The translations under genes were made by a program, and so were the position numbers. A model generated the notes under the pieces. It was not told the origin of the DNA. It searched no databases and saw nothing but the letters and a program-made list of their open reading frames with translations. Source: Microbacterium sp. AZCO (GTDB taxonomy: Bacteria; Actinomycetota; Actinomycetes; Actinomycetales; Microbacteriaceae). Taken from it: DNA of 64,000 bases. Every line of letters begins with the position of its first letter. Position 1 is the first letter of the stretch. The stretch spans positions 620,001 through 684,000 of the forward strand of contig NZ_CP154857.1 of NCBI RefSeq assembly GCF_039614715.1. The letters run 5' to 3'. Below, piece after piece: positions 17,338 to 26,974 of this stretch.

Positions 17338-17442
17338 ACGGGAGATGTCGATCTCTCCTCCCCAGGCGCGGCTGGTGGGCCGCTGTGCCCAGGTGCAGCG
17401 AAGAACACGTCTGCGCCGCCGGTGAAGGGCGATAGTCGGTGG

Positions 17443-18393
17443 ATGCCTCGCCGCGCGCCTCTTCCGCCGGAACTGCCGGACCGATTCAGCGTCGCGCAGG
17501 CCGTCGCACTCGGCGTCTCGCCCTCGAGGGTCGGGCATCCCGACTTCCGTCGCCCGTTTCGAGGCGTGCGCAGTTCGAAGACGGAATCCGACACGTCGCT
17601 GGTGGAGAGATGCCTCGACTACGCACCGCGGTTATCGCCATGGCAGTTCTTCAGTCATGAAACGGTGTTCGCTCTCATCGGCGCTCCGACGCCCGAGTGG
17701 CCGTATCGCCCCGCCGTCCATGTGTCCGCTCACCGGCCGGCGCGTGAGCCGAGGACGGCAGGAGTCGTGGGTCATCGGCTTCAGCGTCGGGAGCGGGCGA
17801 CGCTCATCCTGCCGAACGGGCTGCCGATCGAGCACCCCGTGCGGGCGTGGCGGCAGACAGGGACCCTGTGGGCGATCGACGATCTCATCGCCACAGCCGA
17901 GTTCCTGGTCTCCGACCGCGGTCGGTCTCCGATCGCGTCGGTAGACGAGCTGGCCGCAGAAGTGGATGCCCTCGGCGACGTGAGAGGCGGTGTTCTCCGC
18001 CGCGCCCTCGCTCAGGTGAGGGGCGCTGTCCGTTCGCCTCGCGAGACGCGTCTTCGGCTGCTCCTGCTTCGAGCAGGGCTCCCCGAGCCCGAGATCAATT
18101 GGCCTCTCCGCGACCACCGAGGCGTGGTGGTGGCGGAGCTCGATCTGGCCTACCCGCGGTGGAGGGTGGCTCCGGAGTACGACGGACGGGTGCACGCGCA
18201 CGACGCGACGCAGTTCGCGAAGGACGCCGATCGATGGGACCTCATACGAGCCCTCGGCTGGGATCACGTCCGCGTGCTTAACCACCACATGCGCAACGGC
18301 GGCGAACCCGCCATCGCGAAGGTGCGTTCCGCCCTGATCTGCGCCGGCTGGCGCCCCGGCGACGGCCGGCATGTCCCACTTTCGTTCACATAG
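17443..18393 (+). CDS. Endonuclease-domain protein (DUF559/Vsr-like) with AbiEi-like N-terminus
   Basis: A 316-residue protein. The N-terminus (about 10-45: DRFSVAQAVALGVSPSRV... RPFRGVR) resembles the winged-helix start of AbiEi-type proteins. The C-terminal part (about 210-300) looks like a PD-(D/E)XK nuclease of the DUF559/Vsr group: Glu in SPRETRLRLLL, then AELDLAYP, APEYDG and a late Lys/Asp/Arg segment. Codon use is weaker than in neighbours: it contains a TTA Leu codon (17632-17634) and ATA and CTT codons. Hairpin repeats flank it, and its last codons form one arm of an inverted repeat. The start at 17443 is tentative. The biological role is unknown; transfer or a selfish element is an inference. 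Confidence 0.78.
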   Translation: MPRRAPLPPELPDRFSVAQAVALGVSPSRVGHPDFRRPFRGVRSSKTESDTSLVERCLDYAPRLSPWQFFSHETVFALIGAPTPEWPYRPAVHVSAHRPAREPRTAGVVGHRLQRRERATLILPNGLPIEHPVRAWRQTGTLWAIDDLIATAEFLVSDRGRSPIASVDELAAEVDALGDVRGGVLRRALAQVRGAVRSPRETRLRLLLLRAGLPEPEINWPLRDHRGVVVAELDLAYPRWRVAPEYDGRVHAHDATQFAKDADRWDLIRALGWDHVRVLNHHMRNGGEPAIAKVRSALICAGWRPGDGRHVPLSFT

Positions 18394-18444
18394 CACGCTC
18401 TAGGGCCCCGAAATCGGGACATGAAGCGTGGAAAGTGGGACATG
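18370..18444. repeat. Right inverted repeat pair, overlapping the DUF559 stop region
   Basis: CATGTCCCACTTTC (18370-18383, inside the last codons) and its perfect complement (18431-18444) form a 14-bp stem with a 47-base loop. A nested stem CCCGA-AA-TCGGG lies within the loop. It may also act as terminator between this gene and the convergent protease gene. Confidence 0.75.
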
Positions 18445-18497
18445 CACAGGCGGGAACGGGGGATGCCGCGGGACGGCGCGCGGCGGGCGCGCGCCGG

Positions 18498-20627
18498 TCA
18501 GGCGTCCGCGACGCCGAGGACGTCGAGCAGCCACGCCAGCTCGAACGCGCGCTCGCGCCACGCGTTGTAGCGGCCCGAGACGCCGCCGTGGCCGGCCACC
18601 ATCTCGCACTTGAGCAGCGCGTCGGCGCCGACCTCGCGCAGGCGCGCGACCCACTTGGCCGGCTCGACGTACAGCACACGCGTGTCGTTGAGCGACGTCA
18701 CGGCGAGGATGCGCGGGTAGGTCACCCCGGAGCGGACGTTCTCGTACGGCGAGTACGACTTCATGTAGGCGTACACGTCGGGGTCGTGCAGCGGGTCGCC
18801 CCACTCGTCCCACTCGATGACGGTGAGCGGCAGCGAGGGGTCGAGGATCGTCGTCAGCGCGTCGACGAACGGCACGTCGGCGAGGATGCCGGCGAAGAGC
18901 TCCGGCGCGAGGTTCGCGACGGCCCCCATCAGCAGTCCGCCCGCCGATCCACCCTCCGCGACCAGCTGACCGGGCGTCGTGTACCCGTTGTCGACGAGGT
19001 GCAGGGCGCAGTCCACGAAGTCGGTGAAGGTGTTGCGCTTCTGCAGGAGCTTGCCGTCCTCGTACCACTGGCGGCCCATCTCGCCTCCGCCGCGCACATG
19101 GGCGACGGCGAACACGACGCCGCGGTCGAGCGCCGAGAGGCGTGCCACCGAGAAGCCCGGCTCGATCGAGTGCTCGTACGAGCCGTAGCCGTAGAGGTGC
19201 ACGGGCCGGGGCGCGGCGCCCGCGTCGCCGAACGAACGCTTCCAGACGAGCGAGATCGGGATCTGCGTCCCGTCCTGCGCCGTCGCCCACACGCGCTCCT
19301 GCGCATAGTCGGAGGGCTCGTACCCGCCCAGCACGGGCTGCCGTTTGCGCAGCAGCAGCTCTCCCGTCGCGATGTCGTAGTCGTACACGGTTCCCGGCGT
19401 CGTGAACGAGCCGTAGCCGAGGCGCAGCAGCGGGGGAGCCCACTCCGGGTTGCCGCCCGTGCCGACGGAGTAGAGCGGCTCGTCGAACTCGAGCTCCGAG
19501 ACCGCACCCGACGAGTACGACAGCAGCCCGAGCCGGGGGAGCCCGCCCCGGCGGTACGCGACGACCCCCCAGTCCTGGAACGTCGACATGCCGAGCAGCC
19601 GGCGGCCCGGCTCGTGAGCGACGACGACCGTGCGAGGGCCGGAGGGGTCGGATGCCGAAACCCGGACCATCTCGAAATCGAGGGCGCCGTCGTTGTGGAC
19701 GATGTACAGCACGTCCTCGCCGTCGACGACGGCGTGGTGCGACTCGTACTCGACGCCCTCGGTGCGGGGCCAGACGACGCGCGGCTCGCCGCGCAGGTCG
19801 TCGGCATCCACGAGCCATTCCTCGCTCGTGATGGAGGAGCCGAGCCCGATCACGAGGTAGCGGTCGCTGCGCGTGAAGCCGGCGCCCACCCAGTAGCGCT
19901 CGTCGGGCTCGTGGAACAGCTTTGCATCGTCGGCGACGGGGGTGCCGAGCTCGTGCAGCCAGACGGTGTCGGGACGCCACGCGTCGTCGACGGTCGAGTA
20001 GACGATGAATCGTCCGTCGGGGGAGAAGCCCGCGCCCGCGAAGGTCCCCTCGATGACGTCGGGCAGGTCCTCGCCCGTCGTGAGGTCGCGCACCCGCACC
20101 GTGTACCGCTCATCGCCGGCGACGTCGACGCCCCACAGCATGAGTCGGCCGTCGTTGGACACCTCGAAGCTCCCGAGCGAGAAGAACTCGTGTCCGTCGG
20201 CTTCGACGTTCCCGTCGAGCAGCACCTGCTCGCCGGGCACCTCCACGTCGGGGGAGAGCTCGGGGGGAGTCCAGTCGTCCGGCGAGGCGAGGGGAGCGCG
20301 GCACTGGATGCCGTACTGCTTGCCCTCGATCGTGCGACCGTAGTACCACCAGTCGCCGTGCCGCGACGGCACCGAGAGGTCGGTCTCGAGCGTCCGGCCC
20401 TTGATCTCGTCGAAGATCCGCTCGCGAAGGCCCGCGAGGTGCGCCGTGCGCTGCTCGGTGTAGGCGTTCTCGGCCTCGAGATGGGCGATGACCGCCTCGT
20501 CCTCCTTCGCCCGGAACCACTCGTACGGGTCGTCGAACGTGTCGCCGTGATGAGTGCGTGAGGCGGGGTTGCGAGAGGCGATGGGAGGAAGAGTGGATGC
20601 CGCGCCCGGCGCGTCCTGAGCAGTCAC
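18498..20627 (-). CDS. ptrB: Oligopeptidase B (protease II), S9 family
   Basis: A 709-residue serine peptidase of the prolyl oligopeptidase family. The N-terminal segment DDPYEWFRAKEDEAVIAHL is typical of the family, followed by a seven-bladed propeller and then the alpha/beta-hydrolase domain. The catalytic triad is visible: Ser in EGGSAGG (about 560), Asp in SLNDTR (about 646) and His in AGHGG (about 679). It is likely cytoplasmic because no signal peptide is present. The GTG start is set 6 bases after a TAGCGT -10 box, suggesting a leaderless mRNA. Oligopeptidase B usually cleaves after basic residues; that specificity is inferred. Confidence 0.94.
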   Translation of the reverse strand: MTAQDAPGAASTLPPIASRNPASRTHHGDTFDDPYEWFRAKEDEAVIAHLEAENAYTEQRTAHLAGLRERIFDEIKGRTLETDLSVPSRHGDWWYYGRTIEGKQYGIQCRAPLASPDDWTPPELSPDVEVPGEQVLLDGNVEADGHEFFSLGSFEVSNDGRLMLWGVDVAGDERYTVRVRDLTTGEDLPDVIEGTFAGAGFSPDGRFIVYSTVDDAWRPDTVWLHELGTPVADDAKLFHEPDERYWVGAGFTRSDRYLVIGLGSSITSEEWLVDADDLRGEPRVVWPRTEGVEYESHHAVVDGEDVLYIVHNDGALDFEMVRVSASDPSGPRTVVVAHEPGRRLLGMSTFQDWGVVAYRRGGLPRLGLLSYSSGAVSELEFDEPLYSVGTGGNPEWAPPLLRLGYGSFTTPGTVYDYDIATGELLLRKRQPVLGGYEPSDYAQERVWATAQDGTQIPISLVWKRSFGDAGAAPRPVHLYGYGSYEHSIEPGFSVARLSALDRGVVFAVAHVRGGGEMGRQWYEDGKLLQKRNTFTDFVDCALHLVDNGYTTPGQLVAEGGSAGGLLMGAVANLAPELFAGILADVPFVDALTTILDPSLPLTVIEWDEWGDPLHDPDVYAYMKSYSPYENVRSGVTYPRILAVTSLNDTRVLYVEPAKWVARLREVGADALLKCEMVAGHGGVSGRYNAWRERAFELAWLLDVLGVADA

Positions 20628-20639
20628 CTCCTCACGCTA
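20628..20639 (-). promoter_or_regulatory. Leaderless promoter of the S9 peptidase
   Basis: On the minus strand TAGCGT (20639-20634) is followed by 6 bases and the GTG start at 20627. Confidence 0.6.
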
Positions 20640-20715
20640 TCCGAGGCCGGTCTGCACAGGTCGGGATCCGGGCTAACCGATCTGCGGGGGATGTGCGAGG
20701 ATACCCGGGAGGCTC

Positions 20716-20744
20716 GGTAAACAGAGCATGAAACCTCGCTGAAC
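20716..20744. promoter_or_regulatory. PHO-box-like direct repeats upstream of pitA
   Basis: GGTAAAC (20716-20722), CATGAAA (20727-20733) and GCTGAAC (20738-20744) are spaced exactly 11 bp. The first and third match 6 of 7 bases of GGTGAAC, the complement of the actinobacterial PHO-box unit GTTCACC. They end 61 bases before the pitA start. PhoP control of pitA is an inference. Confidence 0.45.
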
Positions 20745-20805
20745 TGTTCGTTCGCACCGCCGATTCCATCGGCACCCCCTGACGTCACATTACGGAAAGC
20801 GAACG

Positions 20806-22026
20806 GTGGAAACCGCAGCCCTGCTCGTGGTGCTGGTCATCGCACTGGCACTCTTCTTCGACTTCACCAACGGCTTCCACGACACCGCGAACGCGATGGC
20901 CACGCCCATCGCGACGGGTGCTCTGAAGCCGAAGGTCGCCGTCCTCCTCGCCGCCCTGCTGAACCTCGGCGGAGCCTTCCTCTCGACGGAGGTCGCCAAG
21001 ACGATCTCGGGCGGCATCATCTACGAGGATCAGATCTCGTCGTCGCTGTTCCCGGCGATCATCTTCGCCGGCCTCATCGGCGCGATCACGTGGAACATGC
21101 TGACGTGGCTGCTGGGACTGCCCTCCAGCTCGTCGCACGCCCTCTTCGGCGGCCTCATCGGCGCGACGCTCGTGGGCGTCGGGGCGAGCGCGATCGACTT
21201 CAGCGTCGTCGTGTCGAAGGTCGTGCTCCCGGCCGTCATCGCCCCGGTGACGGCGGGGATCATCGCGTTCACGGCCACGAAGCTCGCCTACGTCATCACG
21301 CGCCGCTACGACGGCAAGCCGGACGGCCGCGGCGGCTACCGGGTCGGTCAGATCTTCACGTCGTCGCTCGTCGCGCTGGCCCACGGCACGAACGATGCGC
21401 AGAAGACGATGGGCGTCATCACGCTGCTGCTCATCTCGGTCGGCTGGCAGACGAGCACCGAGCCCGAGGACTGGGTGCGCTTCGCCTGCGCCTTCACGAT
21501 CGCTCTCGGCACGTACGTCGGCGGCTGGCGCATCATCCGCACGCTCGGCAAGGGGCTCACCGAGGTCAAGCCCGCGCAGGGCTTCTCGGCCGAGGCCTCG
21601 ACCGCCGCGACGATCCTGTCGTCGAGCGCCCTCGGCTTCGCGCTGTCGACGACGCAGGTCGCGTCGGGCTCGGTCATCGGCTCGGGGCTCGGTCGCCGGG
21701 GGTCCAAGGTGCGCTGGCGCACGGTCGGCCGCATCGTCGTGGGCTGGCTGCTCACGCTCCCCGCCTCGGGGGCCGTCGGCGCGGTCGCCGCCCTCTTCGT
21801 CGTGTGGCTCGGCGGCTGGGGCATCGCGATCGACGCCGTTCTCGCCGTCGTCGTCATCGTCGGGCTCTTCCTCCGCTCGCGTCGCAACGCCGTCACCGCC
21901 GCCAACGCGATGAGCGAGGTCGCGGAGTCCGGCACCGCGGTGAAGGTCAAGCGCAATCCGCCCCCCACTCGGCGGCAGCGAGCACTCGAGCGGCAGCAGC
22001 GTCGCGACCGGGAGGCGAAGAAGTGA
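20806..22026 (+). CDS. pitA: Inorganic phosphate transporter, PiT family
   Basis: A 406-residue integral membrane protein with about ten transmembrane segments. Both PiT signatures are present: the N-terminal FTNGFHDTANAM (about 21-32) and the repeat-related LAHGTNDAQKTMG (about 190). It imports phosphate with protons or cations, usually as a metal-phosphate complex. The C-terminal 60 residues are basic and cytoplasmic. The GTG start follows GGAAAG. The stop overlaps the next GTG. PHO-box-like repeats lie upstream. Confidence 0.95.
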   Translation: METAALLVVLVIALALFFDFTNGFHDTANAMATPIATGALKPKVAVLLAALLNLGGAFLSTEVAKTISGGIIYEDQISSSLFPAIIFAGLIGAITWNMLTWLLGLPSSSSHALFGGLIGATLVGVGASAIDFSVVVSKVVLPAVIAPVTAGIIAFTATKLAYVITRRYDGKPDGRGGYRVGQIFTSSLVALAHGTNDAQKTMGVITLLLISVGWQTSTEPEDWVRFACAFTIALGTYVGGWRIIRTLGKGLTEVKPAQGFSAEASTAATILSSSALGFALSTTQVASGSVIGSGLGRRGSKVRWRTVGRIVVGWLLTLPASGAVGAVAALFVVWLGGWGIAIDAVLAVVVIVGLFLRSRRNAVTAANAMSEVAESGTAVKVKRNPPPTRRQRALERQQRRDREAKK

Positions 22027-22358
22027 ACATCACCGTCAACTGGCTCGCCTTCGTCCAGGTCTTCGTCGTGGCGATGATCTCGTCGGTCCTCATCGTGAGC
22101 TTCTACGCGCTGGGCCTGCGGATGCTCGTGCGGGCGGGTCGCACCCCGGTGGTCGCGCCCGCCGAGTTCACCGACGCCATCACGGTGATCAGCGAGAAGG
22201 ACCGCGCCCGCGCGGCGAAGGCCGCCGCCAAGGCCGCCAGGAAGAGTCCGCTCAGCGACGGCCAGAAGCGCCTCGCGCTCGTGGCCGCGTACGCCTCGTT
22301 CGCGGTGTGCGCGCTCGCCGTCCTCGGCGGCCTCCTGCTGATCCTCTTCAACCACTGA
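22023..22358 (+). CDS. Small membrane protein coupled to pitA
   Basis: A 111-residue protein with one transmembrane segment near each end (about 7-30 and 85-108) and a basic, Ala/Lys-rich middle (RARAAKAAAKAARK). It begins at a GTG overlapping the pitA TGA, so it is translated with the transporter. Function unknown; a subunit or stabiliser of the transporter is possible. Confidence 0.85.
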   Translation: MNITVNWLAFVQVFVVAMISSVLIVSFYALGLRMLVRAGRTPVVAPAEFTDAITVISEKDRARAAKAAAKAARKSPLSDGQKRLALVAAYASFAVCALAVLGGLLLILFNH

Positions 22359-22389
22359 GCCGCCGCCGCGAAGGGTCGGACCCCCGCCG

Positions 22390-22401
22390 TAGGCTGAGCC
22401 C
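22390..22401 (+). promoter_or_regulatory. Leaderless promoter of the phosphodiesterase gene
   Basis: TAGGCT (22390-22395), 6 bases, then ATG at 22402; no ribosome binding site. Confidence 0.6.
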
Positions 22402-23346
22402 ATGGCCACGCCCCCTTCAGACGCCGGCGCCGCGGGCTCGGCGGCATCCGTCCGATTCGGCCAGCACCCGCCCGCGCGCCGCGTCATCCTCCACCTGAGC
22501 GACACGCACCTGCTCGCCGGCAACCGGCCGCTCGGCGGGCGGTACGACACGGCGGCCAATCTCGCCCGCACGCTCGAGGCGGTCGAGCGCACCGGCATCC
22601 ATCCCGACGCGATCGTCTTCACGGGCGACCTGACCGATCTCGGCGAGTCCGAGGCGTATGTCGCGCTGAAGGAGACGGTGGAGCCATTCGCCACCCGGCT
22701 CGGCGCGCCCGTCGTATGGGTCGCCGGCAATCACGACGAGCGGCCCGCGCTGCGCCGCGACCTGCTCGGGCTCGATGCGACGGAGGAGCCCGTCACGGGC
22801 GTCTGGGATCTCGGCGGCCTCCGCCTCATCGCCCTCGACACGTCGGTTCCCGGCTGGCACCACGGTGACCTCGACGAGGCGCAGCTGACGTGGCTCGCCG
22901 GCATCCTGGAGACCCCCGCGCCCCTCGGGACGATCCTCGCGATGCACCACCCGCCCCTTCCGAGCCACATCCCGTTCTTCGACATCCTCGAACTGCGCGA
23001 CCAGCCGCGGCTCGCCGACGCGCTCCGCGGAAGCGACGTGCGCGGCATCCTCGCCGGTCATCTGCACTACTCGACGAGCGGCACGTTCGCGGGCATCCCG
23101 GTGAGCGTCTCGGCGGCGACCTGCTACACGATGAACCTCACGCTCCCCGCGGTGGAGGTGAACGGGATGGATGCCGGGCAGTCGTTCCACCTCGTGCACG
23201 TTTACGACGACACGATCACGCATTCTGTCGTTCCGGTCGTCGAGGCGCCGACGGGGGACTACTTCTCCGCCGAATGGGTCGCGCAGATGGCGCGCCTGAC
23301 TCCCGAGGAGCGACTCGAGGCCTTCTCGCGCAAGCCGGGGCGCTGA
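22402..23346 (+). CDS. Metallophosphoesterase, CpdA-like cyclic nucleotide phosphodiesterase
   Basis: A 314-residue calcineurin-like phosphoesterase. The five metal-ligand motifs are in order: LHLSDTHL, FTGDLTDLGE, AGNHDER, MHHPPLP and GHLHYS. This set and the spacing match class III cyclic nucleotide phosphodiesterases (CpdA, Rv0805), which hydrolyse 2',3'- or 3',5'-cAMP. No signal peptide, so it is cytoplasmic. Confidence 0.92.
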   Translation: MATPPSDAGAAGSAASVRFGQHPPARRVILHLSDTHLLAGNRPLGGRYDTAANLARTLEAVERTGIHPDAIVFTGDLTDLGESEAYVALKETVEPFATRLGAPVVWVAGNHDERPALRRDLLGLDATEEPVTGVWDLGGLRLIALDTSVPGWHHGDLDEAQLTWLAGILETPAPLGTILAMHHPPLPSHIPFFDILELRDQPRLADALRGSDVRGILAGHLHYSTSGTFAGIPVSVSAATCYTMNLTLPAVEVNGMDAGQSFHLVHVYDDTITHSVVPVVEAPTGDYFSAEWVAQMARLTPEERLEAFSRKPGR

Positions 23347-23362
23347 GACCGCAGCGACCCGC

Positions 23363-23399
23363 TTGACTTGGAGTGCACTCCAAGTTCTACCGTGAGGGC
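23363..23399 (+). promoter_or_regulatory. MerR-type promoter-operator, leaderless
   Basis: A -35 TTGACT (23363-23368) and a -10 TACCGT (23388-23393) are 19 bp apart, the long spacer typical of MerR-activated promoters. A perfect 20-bp palindrome (23366-23385, half site ACTTGGAGTG) fills the spacer. The ATG at 23400 lies 6 bases after the -10 box, so the transcript should be leaderless. Confidence 0.82.
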
Positions 23400-24775
<1,376 letters not shown>

Positions 24776-24917
24776 CGGCCGCTCGTCACAGGGATCGCCG
24801 CGGTGTACAGCCGCGGCGATCCCGTTGTCCGCCGCGTACGGCGACCTCGGGGAGGGTCGAGCGTAGGCTCGTGGCATCCCTCACACCGCTGTGACCGACC
24901 CACGAGGACTGCGCACC

Positions 24918-26417
24918 ATGGCTCCTGACGCACCGACGCGAACCCGCACCGAGACCGATTCGCTGGGATCCATGGAGATCCCCGCCGACGCGTACTGGGG
25001 CATCCACACCGCCCGCGCGCTCGAGAACTTCCCCATCTCGAACCGCCCCATCTCGGTCTATCGAGACCTCGTCAAGGGCCTCGCGATGGTCAAGCAGGCC
25101 TCGGCCCGCGCCAATCACGAGATCGGCGTCCTCGACGACGAGCGCGCCGACCTGATCGACCGGGCGTCGCAGCTCGTCATCGACGGGCAGTTCCACGACC
25201 AGTTCATCGTGGGCGTCGTGCAGGGCGGCGCCGGCACGTCGACCAACATGAACGCGAACGAGGTCATCACCAACGTCGCGCTCGAGCTCGCAGGACGCCC
25301 GAAGGGCGACTACGGCTTCCTGTCGCCGATCGACCACACCAACCGCAGCCAGTCGACCAACGACGTCTATCCGACCGCGATCAAGATCGGCCTGAGCCTC
25401 GACCTGAAGACGCTCCTCGAAGAGCTCGACCTGCTTCGCAAGTCGTTCCTCGCCAAGGCTGTCGAGTTCCACGACGTGCTAAAGATCGGCCGCACGCAGC
25501 TTCAGGATGCCGTCCCCATGACGCTCGGGCAGGAGTTCCACGGGTTCGCCACGACCCTCGGCTACGACCACCAGCGCCTCACCGAGAATGCCTACCTCCT
25601 CTACGAGGTCAACATGGGCGCGACGGCGATCGGCACGGGCATCACGACGCACCACGACTACGCGAGCGCCGTCCTGCGGCACCTCCGCGAGATCACGGGC
25701 CTCGACCTCGCGACAGCCGACGACCTCGTCGAGTCCACGAGCGACACCGGCTCGTTCATGTCGTTCTCGGCCTCGCTCAAGCGCAATGCCATCAAGCTCT
25801 CGAAGATCTGCAACGACCTCCGGCTGCTGTCGTCGGGCCCGCAGGCGGGCTTCGGCGAGATCAACCTCCCGGCGCGTCAGGCCGGGTCGAGCATCATGCC
25901 CGGCAAGGTCAACCCCGTCATCCCCGAGGTCGTGAACCAGGTCGCGTTCGCCGTCGCCGGCTCCGACCTCACGGTCACGATGGCCGTCGAGGGCGGTCAG
26001 CTGCAGCTCAACGCGTTCGAGCCCGTCATCGCGCACTCGCTGTTCCAGTCGATCACGTGGATGCGGCGTGCCATGCGCACGCTCCGCATCAACTGCGTCG
26101 ACGGGATCACGGCGAACCGCGAGCGGCTCGGCGCGATGGTCGGCTCGTCGGTCGGGGTCATCACGGCGCTCACGCCGTTCATCGGCTACGCCGCCGCGGC
26201 GGCCCTCGCCAAGACCGCCCTCCTGACGGGCCGCAACGTCGCCGACCTCGTCGTCGAGGCGGGCCTCATGTCGCGCGACGAGGTGACGAAGCAGCTGTCG
26301 CCCGCCCGCCTGTCGGGCCTCGAGACGGTGACGGCGGCCATCCCGATCGTGGATCCCGACACCGCCGCCGCCATCGGCGACGCCTCGCGGGCGCCGGAGA
26401 CCGCCGACCGCATCTGA
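24918..26417 (+). CDS. aspA: Aspartate ammonia-lyase
   Basis: A 499-residue member of the fumarase/aspartase superfamily, converting aspartate to fumarate and ammonia. Markers are GAGTSTNMNANEV, the signature GSSIMPGKVNP in the flexible loop carrying the catalytic Ser, and THHDYAS; the pattern fits aspartase better than fumarase. The ATG at 24918 lies behind GAGGA; a GTG at 24891 in the same frame is less likely. A TAGGCT box (24864-24869) suggests transcription starts about 40 bases upstream. Confidence 0.93.
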   Translation: MAPDAPTRTRTETDSLGSMEIPADAYWGIHTARALENFPISNRPISVYRDLVKGLAMVKQASARANHEIGVLDDERADLIDRASQLVIDGQFHDQFIVGVVQGGAGTSTNMNANEVITNVALELAGRPKGDYGFLSPIDHTNRSQSTNDVYPTAIKIGLSLDLKTLLEELDLLRKSFLAKAVEFHDVLKIGRTQLQDAVPMTLGQEFHGFATTLGYDHQRLTENAYLLYEVNMGATAIGTGITTHHDYASAVLRHLREITGLDLATADDLVESTSDTGSFMSFSASLKRNAIKLSKICNDLRLLSSGPQAGFGEINLPARQAGSSIMPGKVNPVIPEVVNQVAFAVAGSDLTVTMAVEGGQLQLNAFEPVIAHSLFQSITWMRRAMRTLRINCVDGITANRERLGAMVGSSVGVITALTPFIGYAAAAALAKTALLTGRNVADLVVEAGLMSRDEVTKQLSPARLSGLETVTAAIPIVDPDTAAAIGDASRAPETADRI

Positions 26418-26482
26418 TCCCTGCGCAGGGCGGAGCGGACGCGCTACGGTCGAGGCACCACGTCCCCGACCGAGGAGGCATC

Positions 26483-26953
26483 ATGTCCACTCCGCCCCCG
26501 GACGGCTCGCAGCAGCCGGCCTACAACCCGCCGCCGCCGGCGCAGGGCTACCCGCCGCCCGCACAGGGCTATCCGGCAGCGCCCGGCTACCCGGCCTACT
26601 CGGCCGCCCCGCCCCCGACGCCGCAGTACGGCGCCCCGCCGCCCGCGAACCCGGGACGCACGATGGGCATCGTCGCGTTCATCCTGTCGTTCTTCGTCCA
26701 GCTCATCGCGCTGATCCTCGGCATCATCGCCCTCGTGCAGAGCCGCAAGGCCGGACAGAAGAACGGCTTCGCGCTCGCCGCCATCATCATCAGCGTCGTG
26801 CTGATGGTGCTCGGCATCATCATCGCGTTCGCGGTCGTGGTGCCGCTCATCAGCCTCTCGGTGGACACCCTGCAGGCGTGTCAGGCGGTCGATTTCTCGG
26901 GCACGGTCGAGGTGCACGGCATCCCGATCGACTGTTCGACAGTGTCGCGCTAG
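26483..26953 (+). CDS. Pro/Tyr/Gly-rich membrane protein with DUF4190 domain
   Basis: A 156-residue protein. Residues 1-60 are a low-complexity cytoplasmic tail of P/Q/G/Y-rich repeats (AQGYPPPAQGYPAAPGYP). Residues 65-125 are two transmembrane segments in the DUF4190 pattern (GIVAFILSFF... LALILGIIALVQSRK... NGFALAAIIIS). A short outer tail with two Cys follows. Function unknown. The ATG follows GAGGAGG. Confidence 0.87.
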   Translation: MSTPPPDGSQQPAYNPPPPAQGYPPPAQGYPAAPGYPAYSAAPPPTPQYGAPPPANPGRTMGIVAFILSFFVQLIALILGIIALVQSRKAGQKNGFALAAIIISVVLMVLGIIIAFAVVVPLISLSVDTLQACQAVDFSGTVEVHGIPIDCSTVSR

Positions 26954-26974
26954 CAGCGCACGAGGGGCGGGCGC

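Larger units (their letters stand above)
17119..17442. other. Repeat-rich intergenic region before the DUF559 gene
   Basis: This stretch of 324 bases without a convincing gene holds the pfkA terminator, a 33-bp direct repeat (17144-17176 and 17207-17239, period 63), and an inverted repeat GCATGTCCCGATT (17261-17273) / complement (17325-17337). A further GTCCCGAT lies at 17286-17293. A continuous frame from 17263 joins the downstream gene but has no ribosome binding site, and its sequence is explained by the repeats. Confidence 0.75.

Noticed and set aside
17263..17442. N-terminal extension of the DUF559 gene by 60 codons
   Set aside because: The added part is formed by inverted repeats and has no ribosome binding site or family match.
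20748..20760. Forward PHO box at GTTCGTTCGCACC
   Set aside because: The two GTTC units are 4 bp apart, not 11; the reverse-orientation units just upstream fit better.
23373..23399. GTG start for the MerR gene at 23373
   Set aside because: It would place the operator palindrome and the -10 box inside the coding sequence; MerR proteins begin near the ISEAA segment.
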